From the NCBI GenBank assembly GCA_905182985.1, contig CAJJDN010000108.1, positions 233,317 through 297,316 of the forward strand: a stretch of DNA of 64,000 bases, written 5' to 3'. A program made the position numbers and the translations under genes. The stretch comes from Paramecium sonneborni. Its lineage: Eukaryota > Ciliophora > Oligohymenophorea > Peniculida > Parameciidae. Positions 49,474-62,100 of the stretch are shown piece by piece. The notes below the pieces were generated by a model. The model saw only the letters and a list, made by a program, of their open reading frames with translations, searched no databases and was not told where the DNA came from. Positions within the stretch are counted from its first letter, which is position 1, and each line of letters begins with the position of its first letter.

Positions 49474-50376
49474 AAAATGGAAGATGGAGAAGCATATGAA
49501 TTTCTAAATTAAGAATTATCAAAACTTGATTAAATTCCAAATGAACCTATATATTTGGCTTCAAAATCATTATTTGAATGTGCTTTGATAGATTGGTATT
49601 GTAAGAAAACAAATAAATAAATAAGTGAATTGATATGCAAAGAAAGTAATGAGAATTTAAAGATGGCAAATAAAAGAAACTTTTATACAATTTCATTATT
49701 AGATAATATAGATGAGGTGATTTCATAATTAGATATTGGTCTTCCATATACGCCTAATATAAAAATAAAGGTCGGTGGAGACCTTGAATACATCATAAAT
49801 GTATTAAAAAGGGTTTATAATAAAGTAATAAAAGATAATAATAAATATTGTGGATTATTATCATTAGATTGCAATAGTAGTTGGTAACCAGATATAGCTC
49901 TAAAATTTTTAGATTTATTAAATACAGAATTGATAGAAATAAAACCATATTTATATATGATTGAGCAACCATTTCCATTAATATTTGATAAATAGCCTTG
50001 GTATTTAGTAAAATAAAAATATTTGGAATAAAAGATAGAGATATATGCAGATGAATCTATAAAGACATATTAGGATGTGATAGAACTTTAAAATGTTGTG
50101 ACTGGTATAAACGTAAAATTAGAGAAATCATCAGGATATCGAGGTGCTGTAATTAATTTCATTAAAGCTGATGAATTAATGTTAAAGAAATGGGTTGGTA
50201 TTATGATTGGATCTTCATTAATTGGAAATTAAGCAATAAATTTATTAGGATTAGCTACAATAGGTGGAGATATTGATGGAACATTATTAGTGGAGAAATC
50301 ATGTCATAAAGTAGAAGAGTAATTTATTTGGCATGATGTAAATAGTGAATTTTGGGGTAGGATTTCATTAAAATGA
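49195..50376 (+). CDS. Enolase-superfamily enzyme, dipeptide-epimerase-like
   Basis: Unspliced; ATG 49195 or the in-frame ATG 49210 (MYKLQPFILNLVNPFG), TGA 50374; 388-393 aa. Landmarks of the muconate-lactonising/dipeptide-epimerase group occur in order: NIKIKVGGD (first catalytic Lys), SLDCNSSW (metal Asp), YMIEQPFP (metal Glu), IYADESI (metal Asp), INVKLEKSSG (second catalytic Lys). The chemistry is Mg2+-dependent proton abstraction next to a carboxylate; the likely substrate class is L-Ala-D/L-Glu-type dipeptides, inferred from this motif set. It may be of bacterial origin, but codon use (TAA/TAG Gln) is fully ciliate. Confidence 0.82.
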
Positions 50377-50438
50377 ATATAAATATTGTTATAAATGGAT
50401 TTTGAGTAGCCATATTAAATTTATAATATATTATATAT

Positions 50439-52254
50439 TCATGATTCTTGATATATATTATTTAACCACTTTCCTTAAATTTGTTTTCCATCTTTAGTTA
50501 AGAATACTCCAGCTCCATGTACTTCCCCATTTTTAAATAATCCTGTATAAATTTCTTAATTTGTTAATGTTAATTGACCATATCCATCTTATTTTCCTTA
50601 CTTAAAATCACCATCATATTTCATCCACATATCACCTAATTAATTAAAGTCTTTGTAATTAAATGATATTGATAAGGCTTATGGAGTTTAATTTTTAAGT
50701 ACTCCTGTACGATGAAATCTTATCTTATATTTTATGTATAATTTACTAATTTTCATAAAAGTATCCTTCATAAATAATTTCATTATCATCATTTATTAAT
50801 TTACCCATTCCTTACTTTTTACCACCCTAAAATATACCTTCATATGTTAAACCATTAGGTAATGATTCCACTCCAAATCCCTCTTATGTTATAAGTTTTT
50901 TACTTCCTCCTTTCGAAGCTTATTCTGTTTCAAATTTTTTAAATAAATTCTTTTTTTATGTTTGAGGTGAATATGATTCTTTCTTCTAAATAAACGACTT
51001 TATTATTAGGTAATATTTATACACTTGAAGCTTTCGATTCCTTTGAATTTTTTGATAAAACTTATCGAAGTGATAAATGAGAACCTTTCTACAATAATGA
51101 TTAATTTGATAATTAAGATTATACTTCTGGGTGAACTAGTGAATGCTACTTTGTTGTAAAATGAACCTACTCATAGTTCAATTATTATAAATACCTTCTT
51201 TTCTATAAAACTATATTAAAAATCTTCTGTTGTCCATATTTGAAACAACCTTTTCCCATTTAATAATTGTGACAAATTTAAAAGATCATCTAACTATAAA
51301 AAATCGCATCTCACTTTAGGATCGTAATACAACATAGCTTCTAAAAGTAATGGCAATGCTTCTCCATAACGATCCTTTACTTTATTTATCTAATCATTTA
51401 AGAGATTTTGGTCTATCATATAATCTTTATACAAAGTTATACTTTAACGAACAGAACATAATTCTAAAGTCATCTAAAAAAATATGTGAAAATATTACTA
51501 ATCCCAATACAAATACGTTGCTTTTAAAAACATCATATGTTTCTAATTTTTTATTATTAATCATTTGCCATTGTTCTGGACTGAGATAAGGGTAGTCTTA
51601 AAGTTTGATTTATTCATTATTGATTATTTTATCAAATAATTTATTGAATTCCATTTCTTGATCATTTGTATCAAATAAAGGACTTTATACTTTTAATGCA
51701 ATTGCTCCATTAAGTAGATGCGAGAGATAGATTTTATCAAACATTAATGAAGAGAGAGCATGTCCTTTAGATTAGAGAAATGCTTAACTTCCGATAAGTG
51801 AATCCAAAAAGAATAGGATTTCACTTTCTTCGAAATAAATTTTTTTTCTATAGATTAATTCTTAAGCTAGAGTAGTTTCATAGTAATCCAAAAAGAGCGA
51901 CAATTTATATTATGTGTTAAAGAATTGATCTATCTATCTGTATTACATTGCTAAGGTATTATGAATAGATGAGATACCATGTATGATTAAGAGATTAGGA
52001 TGATTGAACCCATAAAATTTGGCTTCATAATATTATAATGCTTATTGAAAATCTTCTCTCTCTACAAATGTAATAAGTTTATGTACTAATTTAAAATCAA
52101 ATTTTTTGGGTTCTTTATATTCAAGTATATTCACCTAGCCATACAAAGGATGCTAATAATCGTCTTACACTACAATGAAATCATTGCTAATTTAATCAAT
52201 TATTGTGAGATTGTTGACCTCAACATATGATTTGCATTATTAACATGTTCCCAT
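50439..52254 (-). CDS. Pseudokinase with C-terminal MORN repeats, acylation-type N-terminus
   Basis: Four introns (43, 28, 25 and 28 bp) give 563 aa. It starts MGTCQQCKSYVEVNN, a Gly2/Cys4 context for N-myristoylation plus palmitoylation. The kinase-like domain has recognisable C-lobe parts (DYPYLSPEQWQM, KSNVFVLGLVIF, LLLEAMLYYDPKVRC) but no HRD or DFG: the catalytic-loop position reads SKGHALSSLMFDKIYLS. Then MORN units follow: GFGVESLPNGLTYEGIFQGG, MKYDGDFKQGKQDGYGQL and YTGLFKNGEVHGAGVF. It is likely a membrane-attached scaffold. The 43-bp intron is long for this genome. Confidence 0.75.
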
Positions 52255-52265
52255 TAATTAAATAA

Positions 52266-52949
52266 TCAAGACAGTTATAATTATTACTTAATAATCAATT
52301 CATTAAATATATTTAGTAAGTCCATTTTTGGAATTTAAGGTTTAAGACGCAAGATCATTTGAATAAGCATCTAATAATGTTAAGTACTAACAATTCCAAA
52401 ATCCAAAATAATTGATTAAATATGAATTAACATTTAATCAAAGTTGTTATTCAATTCCATAACTACTTATTCTATTTACTTCCATTATCTAATAAGTTCA
52501 AATATAATTCATTACATAAGATCATCATCTTTATTAATTTTAATATCCTTAGCTTTAATTCTATATAGTGCTCCTAATTAAATTGTACTGAATGGAAAGA
52601 TCTTTTAAGATGATTTCATATTCTTCTATCTTCTTAATAAAGGTTCTTGAAAAAGTAATTAGGTTTCATCTTAAATTTGTTTTGAACTAAATGATGTGAA
52701 ACTTTCAGAAATCGTTTTCCGTCTTAATAAGTAAGTTGGACAGAGTAGATAATCTTGTTTCCGATTTATTATTTTGCATTTTAGTAGTTCTATACTTTAT
52801 TTAGGGGAATTTGGAATTTTGAGTGGAGAAATTAAAAGTTAAGGAACTTATTATGATATTTCTTTAAGCTATTACAAATGATTCCATATTTATTATGATA
52901 TTAAGTTCCTACCACCTAAATTACGCGCATCTGGAGTAAATGGAGGCAT
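52266..52949 (-). CDS. Uncharacterised protein
   Basis: ATG 52949 (MPPFTPDARNLGGRNLI), one 27-bp intron, TGA 52266; 218 aa. The N-terminal half is basic with Pro-containing SPLKIPNSPKQ; the C-terminal half is helical (IEQVVMELNNNFDQMLIHIQ, then MILRLKPQIPKMDLLNIFNE). I recognise no domain. Only 11 bp separate its stop from the start of the pseudokinase gene on the same strand. Confidence 0.6.
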
Positions 52950-52989
52950 TTACTTTCAAAAAGTTGTTAAAAATTATTATTATATAAAT

Positions 52990-54501
52990 TCATCTTATAA
53001 TCAAATCTCTAGCACTCTTTTAAGCAATATTTACAATAATATCTTTATTTGGTTAAGTTTCTACTTATTCTGTATCTACCATTAAAGGAATATCAGAAGA
53101 TTATGTATTTTCACTTCTTGTTTTCATTCTTTAAACAAAAGGATTAATTCTGCTTGTTTCTCTCAAACTTATATCATTATTCAAACTAATCCAAGGTTTA
53201 TTTTTTATGTCTGATTCTATAAATTCTTTTCGACATAAAGGACAACATTTTTGAGTCTACAACCATTTGAATAAACAATGCTAATGAAATAGATGATAAC
53301 ATGGTGTTAAAGAACAATGATCTATATGATCTCTCTCTGTCAATTTTCCTTATTGTGGAGGAGCCATTGATTCTAAACAAACTACACATTCAACAAATTC
53401 ACTTAATTGAGGATATTTATCTATAAGATCCAAATAATAAAATTAAGGAAAATATGTTTAAATAAAGTCTAAATTAAATCCTTTTAAAATATCATCATTT
53501 TATTATTATTATTATATTATTCTTCTTCTTCTATATCCTCGATACTCTCTTTAAATTAATGTCACTTATTATCTTAATTATTTTTATCTAATCTTTCTAA
53601 ATATCAAATAAGTTATCAAAATAAAACAAGTTAGAAAGATAGATTATAAAATAATTTATAAATGATATTGATCATTCTCTTTTGACAATTCTTTTTCAAA
53701 TAATTCAAAATAAAACAATATAGGATAAGAATGTTAATTGTAAAAACCAATAGTCAAATAGGTGCAATTCATACACATAGATTAATAGTACACTAAATCC
53801 CCTTTCAATTGATAAATCTGTTATTGAATTTTCTTTGGTATCATATAAGCATCATAATGGATATTGGGAATTTCATGATTTTCTATTCCTTGCATTCCTA
53901 ATCCCATTAACATTTCAGATGATTAATCACGAATTTTTAATTTGAGAGTATCATTTGAATTCAATTATCTGGTTTCAAAGCCAATATAAATCCATTAAAG
54001 TGGTTTAATAATTATATCATATTGAATTTATAAAACAACCATTTTTCTTTAAAGTTAACAAAACTATCCAAAATAGCCAGACTAACATGAACACTACTTT
54101 TTTATTTAATTACATGTATTACCTTGTTGAATACAAAAGGAAGAGCATTCTCCTGATTAATTTTTTATTACTATTGAGAAATTAGAATATTGATTAAATG
54201 ATTAATTTAAGTATCCTGCATATATGTACAAATCAATAGTAGGTTCAGTAAATATGACATGAATATTATTATTTGTAATAAATGATTCATGATCATAATT
54301 CAAAGTCTAAATTTTGTCTTATCCTTCCATATAAAATATTTTTTCAAATTTTTAATTTGATGATGCCAAAATAAAAGGTTGGTTTATATGTGAATAAAGT
54401 GTTACTTAAATTTCGAGTGCAGATTGATTAAAAAGTTAGAGAAAATTAGTTTAGTTTTGTTATGCTTATGTCAATAGGATTTATATAAAAATAAATAACA
54501 T
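52990..54501 (-). CDS. Single-pass EGF-like/RING-H2 membrane E3 ligase
   Basis: One 503-aa frame without introns. Order: signal peptide MLFIFIQILLTQAQ; an ectodomain with NxS/T sites; an EGF-like Cys set (CSSFCIQQGNTC, then CSCQSGYFGQFC); more ectodomain; a membrane segment LQSIFLTCFILITYLIF followed by basic RKIRQKQLRQQ; cytosolic RING-H2 CVVCLES...CYHLFHQHCLFKW...CCPLCRKE. This is a receptor-like ubiquitin ligase, comparable in layout to PA-TM-RING proteins but with EGF in place of PA. Substrate and ligand are unknown. Its start is 8 bp from the next gene's stop. Confidence 0.88.
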
Positions 54502-54508
54502 TAATAAT

Positions 54509-55293
54509 TCAAAGAAATAGTTTTTAAGTTTATAAATTTTCTAAAAATTGTTTAAATTCTTGCATATTTTTATTTGCCCCTTCTAAAGTTTCTTTTATTT
54601 GATCCCATTTTTGAGATTTCTGACTATTATGAAATTTATTATATTTGTATGAAGTAGGTTCTGTCTTTAATTTTGGAGTCAAATTTCTATTCATAATCAT
54701 TCCTAAAGGTTTCCTTGGAGACTAGGGTTATTGAACCTATTTCAGTTTCTACCAAACATGTTAAGGCTTATTATTAGATCAAAAATGAATTACAACATCA
54801 AATTTGTCTAATCTAGGTAATGGTCCATCTGGAGGTACTCCTCTAAAAGGTTTATCTAATTATTATTCTAAAGTCATTTCAAGTAAAACACGAGCATAAA
54901 ATAAAGAATTCTATTTCCAAATAAAATTATGTGTTGGTGTTCTCACTTTATCTAACCATTGTAATATTCTTATTTTCAGATGTTTATCATTGATCTTCTG
55001 ACAACCACTGTAGATCTTGTTGATAGTATCACTGAATTCCAAATCCAATGTACCTGCTCTTGGAGAATTCATTAATTTAACGGATAATATTAATAATTTA
55101 TCAATCCTCTACGATCCAATTCCTCTACAATATGATTATTAATAATCTCTACTTTAGGTATTTCAAATGGTAATGGTCTCAACAACAATGCCAAACCTTT
55201 CTTCTTACTATCACGATAAACTTTTCGAAAGGCTTCAAAATCTTAATTCCATTTCTGTAACACATTTGTAAATAATTTCTTATATATAAGCAT
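54509..55293 (-). CDS. DUF4485-like protein
   Basis: Two introns, one of only 20 bp (GTAGAGGAATTGGATCGTAG) and one of 27 bp ending AAG, give 245 aa. A helical domain (LDLEFSDTINKIYSGCQKIN, then LKIRILQWLDKVRTPTHNFI, then LLEMTLEQQLDKPF) resembles DUF4485, found in ciliary and centrosomal proteins. A basic Pro/Ser segment (PQSPRKPLGMIMNRN) and a short coiled end follow. The family assignment is from memory and moderate. Confidence 0.6.
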
Positions 55294-55336
55294 TATAAAT
55301 TATCTATTAAAATGATAATAATAAATTCTATACTAA

Positions 55337-56817
55337 TCATGAATTAAGTAATGTAAAGGATCCCTTTTATTTTTATTCTTTTCCTATTATTATTACTGTT
55401 ACAGAGGTAATTACTAAAATGATTATTATTTCATCTTCAAAATCTCCCCATAAATTTATTTACATTAATACATTATAGTAATTTTCATCTATTATATAAA
55501 TTCTAATCTTTTGTTCTTGTGTCGAACAAGCATATTTATACATTTTTTAACTATATTCAAAATAAATAAATACTTAGATTAACTGTGTGTAAACCTTTTG
55601 TAACTGTATAATGGCTTCTTATATTTTATCTTAAAATTTCAATTATAATATTGCTACCCTTTAATTTGACCTTATCCTTTTAACTATGAATGCAAATTTG
55701 CATACTCATTTTACATAGTAATAAGGTTCTTAATTTTAATTTTGGTCCTTGATTTTAAATATTATTTGTAATCTTTTTTATGAATTACATGGTCAATATT
55801 TATTTCCTCATATTTTTTTCAGAAATACGTTTCTGTACTTTAATGTAATTACTAATAGATGGCGTAATGTAATTGATTAAAATGATAACTTAAAACCATT
55901 TCTTACAAATCCATTCTTTATGCATTTATCTATATATATGAAATACTTTACTTAAGTTGAATATTGATTTATTTTTATTTAATTTCTTTGGCAACATCAT
56001 GTAAAGCAATTTAAGCAATTCTTTTTAAATTTTATTCTTTTTAGATATTTGTTTATTTTAATTTAATTTCTTTCAATCTTTCAGTATTGCATGGAGACTC
56101 GATTCTTTATTTCCGAATCAAAGATCTATTAAGATTTACAAAATTTAATGATTTCTATCTTAATTTTCGTTTTTGAATGATTTATTCAGCATATTCTTCT
56201 ATTTCAGGATTTGTTTCATCTTTTTTTTTAATTTAAGATATTTTTCTAGGTAATAGAGGTTTAGAAAATTCATTTTTGATTGTAATAACAACATCATTAT
56301 GAGCCAAAATAGCAAGGTATAATGTAGGATCAAAAAAAGTTGAGCCTTCTTTAGAATGATATTTAAGAACTCGACCTTAAGTTTCAATTTCTGCGTTGAA
56401 TCTATTGGGTTATTGAAATTTAACAGAACAAAATAATCTCATTTTAGTATTTGGATCACCTTTTTTTACGTAAATAAATAAGACTACAGGTGAATATTTT
56501 TCATATATATCTAAAGATGTATAAAGGAATTGATTCCTAAGAAGAGTCAAGGTTGTTTCACCCCAAACATCTAATTTGTTATTGTATATGATATGTTTCT
56601 TTTGGCTTGGTAACTCTCGTTGAGTTAGATTATATTCTTTTATATCAAAAGCTCGATAGCTAAATTGGTCAAGTAAAGCAAACTTACTATTTAGATTAAG
56701 TTTTTCTTCACTCAATATACGAGAATCCAAAATTATAGAGTCTGCTGCACTTGGAGGTTCAGTTGTAAAAGTTGAAGGAACAACTGATTTTAAGTATTTA
56801 GGTTTATAATATAACAT
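55337..56817 (-). CDS. Uncharacterised multi-exon protein
   Basis: From MLYYKPKYLKSVVPSTF a 135-codon stretch continues through TAA codons (FQQPNRFNAEIETQGRV) into a Lys-rich segment (LRQKSLNFVNLNRSLIRKQR) and, via a 31-bp intron, a helical part (KWICKKWFQVIILINYI). The end reads YACSTQEQKIRIYIIDENYY, then NLWGDFEDE, to TGA 55337. At least two introns are needed and not all are certain. No known domain; the N-terminal half looks like beta-sandwich sequence, C2-like at best. Confidence 0.55.
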
Positions 56818-57393
56818 ATAATTATCAGTCGATTTTATTCAATGAATTTATCCTTTACACTTTTTTAAACTTCATTGTATTGTTTAAAAATGACTTTACG
56901 AATTTTGTATTCTTTACTATAGTATTATAGAATTTCAATTTTTCAACATTTCTGTAATTTTCTCTTAATACTATTCACATTAAGCTTTAAATCTCAATTT
57001 TATGTCAAATCTAATTGACAATAACTGTTATTAAATGAAAGTTTGTTCTTATTATTTTTTTTTCAGTAAATTTTTTGAGTTTTTATAACAAAAACACTTT
57101 TAATCCATTATTTTTGTAATCATTAGAATAAATTTCACATTGTTCATGGTGTATATATATATAAACAATCATTCTTTTCTTCAGTTTGTAGGATAAGGAA
57201 TTAAAAAGATTTTGACTGAAAAATTTTAAGATTTTTTAATTTTTTCTTGCTAAACTCTATCTAATTCTCACAGAACCTCATAAATCATCACAAAAAATTG
57301 ATATTCTAATTTTGTACACAATATGTGGATTCCTTTCTTGTGAAGAATTATTAAATTTAAAAAGACATTTTCATTTTTTAGAATCCATTATAT
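56818..57393. other. Intergenic, possible 3' exon of next gene
   Basis: AT-rich. An alternative splice of the downstream minus-strand gene could extend its coding end to about 57290 (frame FQKMKMSFQIQQFFTRKEST). Otherwise nothing is recognised. Confidence 0.4.
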
Positions 57394-58559
57394 TCAAGTT
57401 TGATATAGAGTATGCTCTTTTATATCGATAGTCTTATGAATCTTTTCTAAAATTCTTAAAATAAACTAAAAAGTCAAAACACTTCGATATCCTTTTTGAA
57501 CAACGTAAATTTTGATATAATTTTCTTGGCTGGCTAATTTTAGATAATATGTGCAGTTATCGTTATTTATTGCCAAATATTAAATCATTAAGATTTTAAA
57601 TGAGTGTAACTCTTTTCTAGTCAAAAAATTAATTATCTGAGTTAAACTAGACTAATCTAAATCATTTCTCAAAAGAATATTCTTCAATCTTTATCTACTA
57701 TAAATTTGATCAATGGTTAAGGAATATTTTTTCATTTTTATGAAAGCTCAAGTGAAATCTTAAGTATTGCAATAACTGATTAATTCACAGCTTCTTAATT
57801 GAGCATAATTAAAAAACAATTTACAAATTAAAGGGCACAAATGTTTTTCTTTATGACTCAAATTACTTTAGTTATTTTTATAAAAAATTTGTTCATCTTT
57901 AAGATCTTTTTATTAAGAATTATGGTAAACCCTATCTTTATTAAAATTTTATTGACTTTTAAGTTTTTTGTTTAAACTATTTCAATATTTTATTTCATTT
58001 GATTAACCAGAATAACTAATTGATATCATCTTTAAAGAACAAATTCATTTTTGTTATAATCTTTTGAATGGACAATTGATTCGAATAAGCAAAATTATTA
58101 GAATCCAATTCATCTTATTTATAATCAGTTAATTATGAATAGGTATAATGAAAGCCTATTGAAAGTAATTAATAATTTAACTACCCAGTTTTGAACTTAA
58201 TTGAACATTTAGTTCCAATTTTTTGTTAAAGAAACCTCAAAGCTTCCATATATGAAATTGTTAAATTAGGCATTTCTAAGTTTTAAAATATTAGAAAACT
58301 AAATCAGTCATATAATAATCTTATTCTGTTAGATTTTGAATTGAATAATTCTTTATATTTTGATTTAATCCTATTAAAGTATTTTGTAATGTTCAAATTA
58401 ATCTCCTTGAATTTTGTAAATGTTATATTTTGTTATGTTTTAAGTATTATTTACTCTAATTTTCATTGTAGTAATCTCCTTTCGATATTTCTATAACTAC
58501 TGTTAATATTGAAGAGACTTTAAAATTTTGTTTGATGGCACTGTTTTATGTGAATTCAT
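57394..58559 (-). CDS. Uncharacterised multi-exon protein
   Basis: Coding-looking minus-strand blocks in order: MNSHKTVPSNKILKSLQ, then MPNLTISYMEALRFLQQKIG, then INQLFWLIK, then KEKHLCPLICKLFFNYAQLR, then NILLRNDLDQSSLTQIINFL and CTYYLKLASQENYIKIYVVQ. The frame shifts between blocks fit short introns, only some of which I could define. Helical composition; no domain recognised. The stop may be 57394 or further downstream. Confidence 0.45.
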
Positions 58560-58674
58560 CTTCTTCTCTAATCTTTTATATATTAATAAAATTATAGTTT
58601 ATTTCTATGCAAAATGATCTTTCGTTTTAAAAGAAAATACAATCTCAACTTAAGAAATTTGATTTATTAATTTA

Positions 58675-61600
58675 ATGTTAAATCTCTAGAGTGGTTTTGA
58701 TTTTGAATAAGATGTGGAATTGAGAGCAGTTCAAAATGATGACTTTGAGTAGTAATACTTGAGTCATTGCTTGAGGGATACTAAGAAGGAATATTCACTT
58801 GTATTACCTTAGATAGCCAGCAGAACATTAAGTGCTAAGAGTTTAGAAGCTAAATATTTGCATAGTCCTAAATCACCAGAATCAAATTAAGACGAGAACT
58901 TTCTAGCTTCAAACATCTAAACACCAAAAGTACCTGTTCTGAATAAAAAAAATGCTGATAGAAGGAAGAGTTAAACAAATGCCGAATCGAGTTTTATGTC
59001 TTTATTTTTTATTGGAAGGTTTGTTGAAAAACTTTCATAGTATAGAAAATAATTAGGTAGTCTTAATGATGTTCATTTCAATTTGATTGGAGACAAAGCG
59101 TCTGATTCGTAAATACATTTATCTATCATAGACAAAATATTTTCATATATTCTAAACGTATGAAATCAGCTGGGTTTAATATTAAGAAAATGCAAACCTT
59201 ATTGAGGAAAGATACAGAAATAAAGGATACTTCAACATTAGAATAGGTAAAAGAAGATTTAAGAAAACTTCGAAAACCGATTTTTAATTGTCTCAATTCA
59301 ATTATAAATAAAATACCTATCATCTAACCTGAATCCTTATTTAAAATGTATTGGGATTTTTTCACCTCCATTTTTAGAATTCTACTATTAATACTTGTAC
59401 CGTTAGAAATAGCATTTAAACCAGAAATTTTATTCAACAACTTAATTTTCATAACATATGTAATTTTGCTAATATTGCAACTTGATTTTTTGATTAGAAT
59501 AAATACTTAAACATATAAGAATGGTTATGCAATAAAGAATAAATGGGATTTAGTAGTACATTAGTTAAAGAAGGAATTTCTTACAGATTTCTCAACATCA
59601 ATAATTTTGATAACTTTTATTATAATTCCTGATATGAATACAAATGCGAATTTATTTTTACTGATAATTTTGGGATAGCATAAATATGTATAAGAGACAT
59701 TTTCAAAAAGTGATTAGATTTCATATTTGACAAGGCCATAAAGAGGAGTGTTTGGTTTATTAAAGTTTATTTTAACATTGCTTTATATATTACATTTATT
59801 TAGTTGTATTTGGTTTTATTTCAGCAGTATTCGAGTGGAGGATTCTTGGATTCGTTTCAATGATATTGAAGATAAAGATTGGGAAGAGTAATATTTATAA
59901 GCATTGTATTTTGCAGTAGTAACAATGTTAACAATAGGATATGGTGATATGGTTCCTAAAAATGCAATAGAGAAAATAGTAACAATGGTTTTTGTATTGG
60001 GAGCATGTATAGAGATTAAATTAATGTAGGTTTATGGGTATCTTATAGTGTAAATTTTATTGGGAGTATAATAGAGGATATAACATAGAATTAAGTAGAG
60101 AGGAATCGAAGAATGAGAGTAATAAATAAATATATGGATCAGAGAAAGATTCCTTATAGTTTGTAGCATCAGTATTATATGATATTTATTATAGAGTAAA
60201 GGAGTATTTGACATTCAGATGGAAGGAGGATGATGAAGTAGATTTGGAAATGGAGTAAACATTGTTGGAATAGTTGTCAGATGAATTGAAAGAAGAATTA
60301 GATAAATAAGCACATAAAGTTTTTATTTAGAAATCAAATTTTCTATAGAAATATTTTAGTGAAGAATTTCGTAATGCATTATTCAAATCTATAAAAAGAA
60401 AGATTATACCTCCATAAAATACATTTTCAACAGAGTTCTCAAATGAATAACACTTATGTTTTGTTGAACAAGGGTTTATTGTATATTAACATCCAGAGAG
60501 AAAATAAAGATCTAAAATGAATGCTGTAATTAATTAAGGTTAATTCTTCTGTGTTTTAGATTTCATTACTAATAATCGTTAAGTTGATCATTTTAAAGCT
60601 ATGGGTTATGTTAGTTTATTAATATTATCTAAATCAGATTTTATGGAAACATTAAAAGATTATCCTGAAGATTTTTAAAAGTATTGTTAATTAAAAGAAA
60701 GTATAACACTTAATTATCATCCGCCTGTTTTAGAAAATGGTGTATTTTGTCCAGCTTGTTTAAATTTTAAACATTCTCTCAATTATTGTCCATAAGTTTA
60801 ATATATTCCTAATAGAGAGGCTGTTATTAAAAGATATTGTATGTCTAATTTTTAGAATTCAACTCCTTTTAAGAGAAGAAGAACAGAAAAAAGAAAAATG
60901 TAAGATGAAAAAGAAAAAGAAAATGAAATTGATTGGAGTCATCATAGATTAATAAGAGATTTAATTCATGAATGTGCTACATACTATTAGAATTAAAATT
61001 AATAAGTTATTATTAATTAAAGTAAAATTCTATTAAATTTTGAATGTGGATCAGAATCTAATACTTCAGTTGAAGATGCTAGTTCTCCAGCATTCAAACT
61101 TCCTTAAACTGCTCCTATCTTTTAGGCTTAACATATAAGATCTTCTAGAGTTAATAGATTAGTTTTGGATTAAAACAATAAGACTGAATAATATTAATAA
61201 TAATCTTAAAGTAAAAATGAATAAATAAGATAAGAATAATCATAAATTAAAAATGAATCCAAAATTAATATCAATGAATTAAGATAAAATCTTAATAATG
61301 CATTATAAAATAGAAAATAATCAATTTTATCTGGTGCTCTTTCTTTAGGAATGTCTCCTAAAAATCGTAAAGATCGTCCTATACCATTAGTAGATGAAAT
61401 AAAAGAAAATAGTAGTGGATTTTAAAATGAATCAAGCAATGATAATGATAGTGATGATGATTAAAAAAATACATCTATTAATTATAAGAAAAAAAGAGAT
61501 GATTTAGTATTAGCTATCTAAGATTTCAATGATAATATGATCGATAATATAACTAATCTTTATCATTAATTGCAAAGGAATTTAGAAATTAATGAAAATG

Positions 61601-62022
61601 ATACAATAAGCAAAAAAGCTTTATTATAGTTAGAACCTATCTATTGGTCATTTTATTAAAAGAAATTTGATGACTTTGAAACCAAGGCATCCTTCGATTA
61701 ATATTATAATAAATAAAATGCTGAAGATGTGATAATTTTAGTTAAATAAGACATATTTGGTTGGCAAACTACAATTCTTCAAAAAATGAGAAAATTTATG
61801 CTCTATCCATTTCTCTATGTTTAAAATTTTCTAAGATTGAGAAGAAATGATAAATTAAAATCAATAACTCCTTTAAAAATAGTTGCTCAAGTGAAGAGCA
61901 AATTAGATCATCTAAGAAAGAAAACATTATTAAGAAAGAAAACCACTGTATTTCGTTCAAATGTTAAATTAAGCTCTGTTGTTCCAGATTGTGTCAATCC
62001 ATTTTAATAATATAAGAAATGA
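58675..62022 (+). CDS. Cyclic-nucleotide-domain K+ channel, channel 2
   Basis: Introns 59109-59131, 60007-60029 and 60163-60194 give 1,089 aa from ATG 58675. Transmembrane segments S1-S6 are visible, with pore ALYFAVVTMLTIGYGDMVP (filter TIGYGD, K+-selective). The post-pore region carries a C-linker and a divergent cyclic-nucleotide-like fold (SNEQHLCFVEQGFIVYQHPE, then NQGQFFCVLDFITNN). It is followed by CPACLNFKHSLNYCP, the zinc-knuckle-like motif also seen in channel 1, and a very long Ser/Asn/Gln tail. The canonical nucleotide-binding residues are not evident, so gating by cAMP/cGMP is unproven. Confidence 0.9.
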
Positions 62023-62100
62023 ATCTATTTATAAAACATATAAGCAAATTCATTATTCAATTTATTGTATTTTCTTTTTAAAAAGTATTGTAATATTTCC

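Noticed and set aside
56410..56817. 135-codon standard-code gene
   Set aside because: It continues past its TAA, which is Gln here, into a much longer multi-exon gene.
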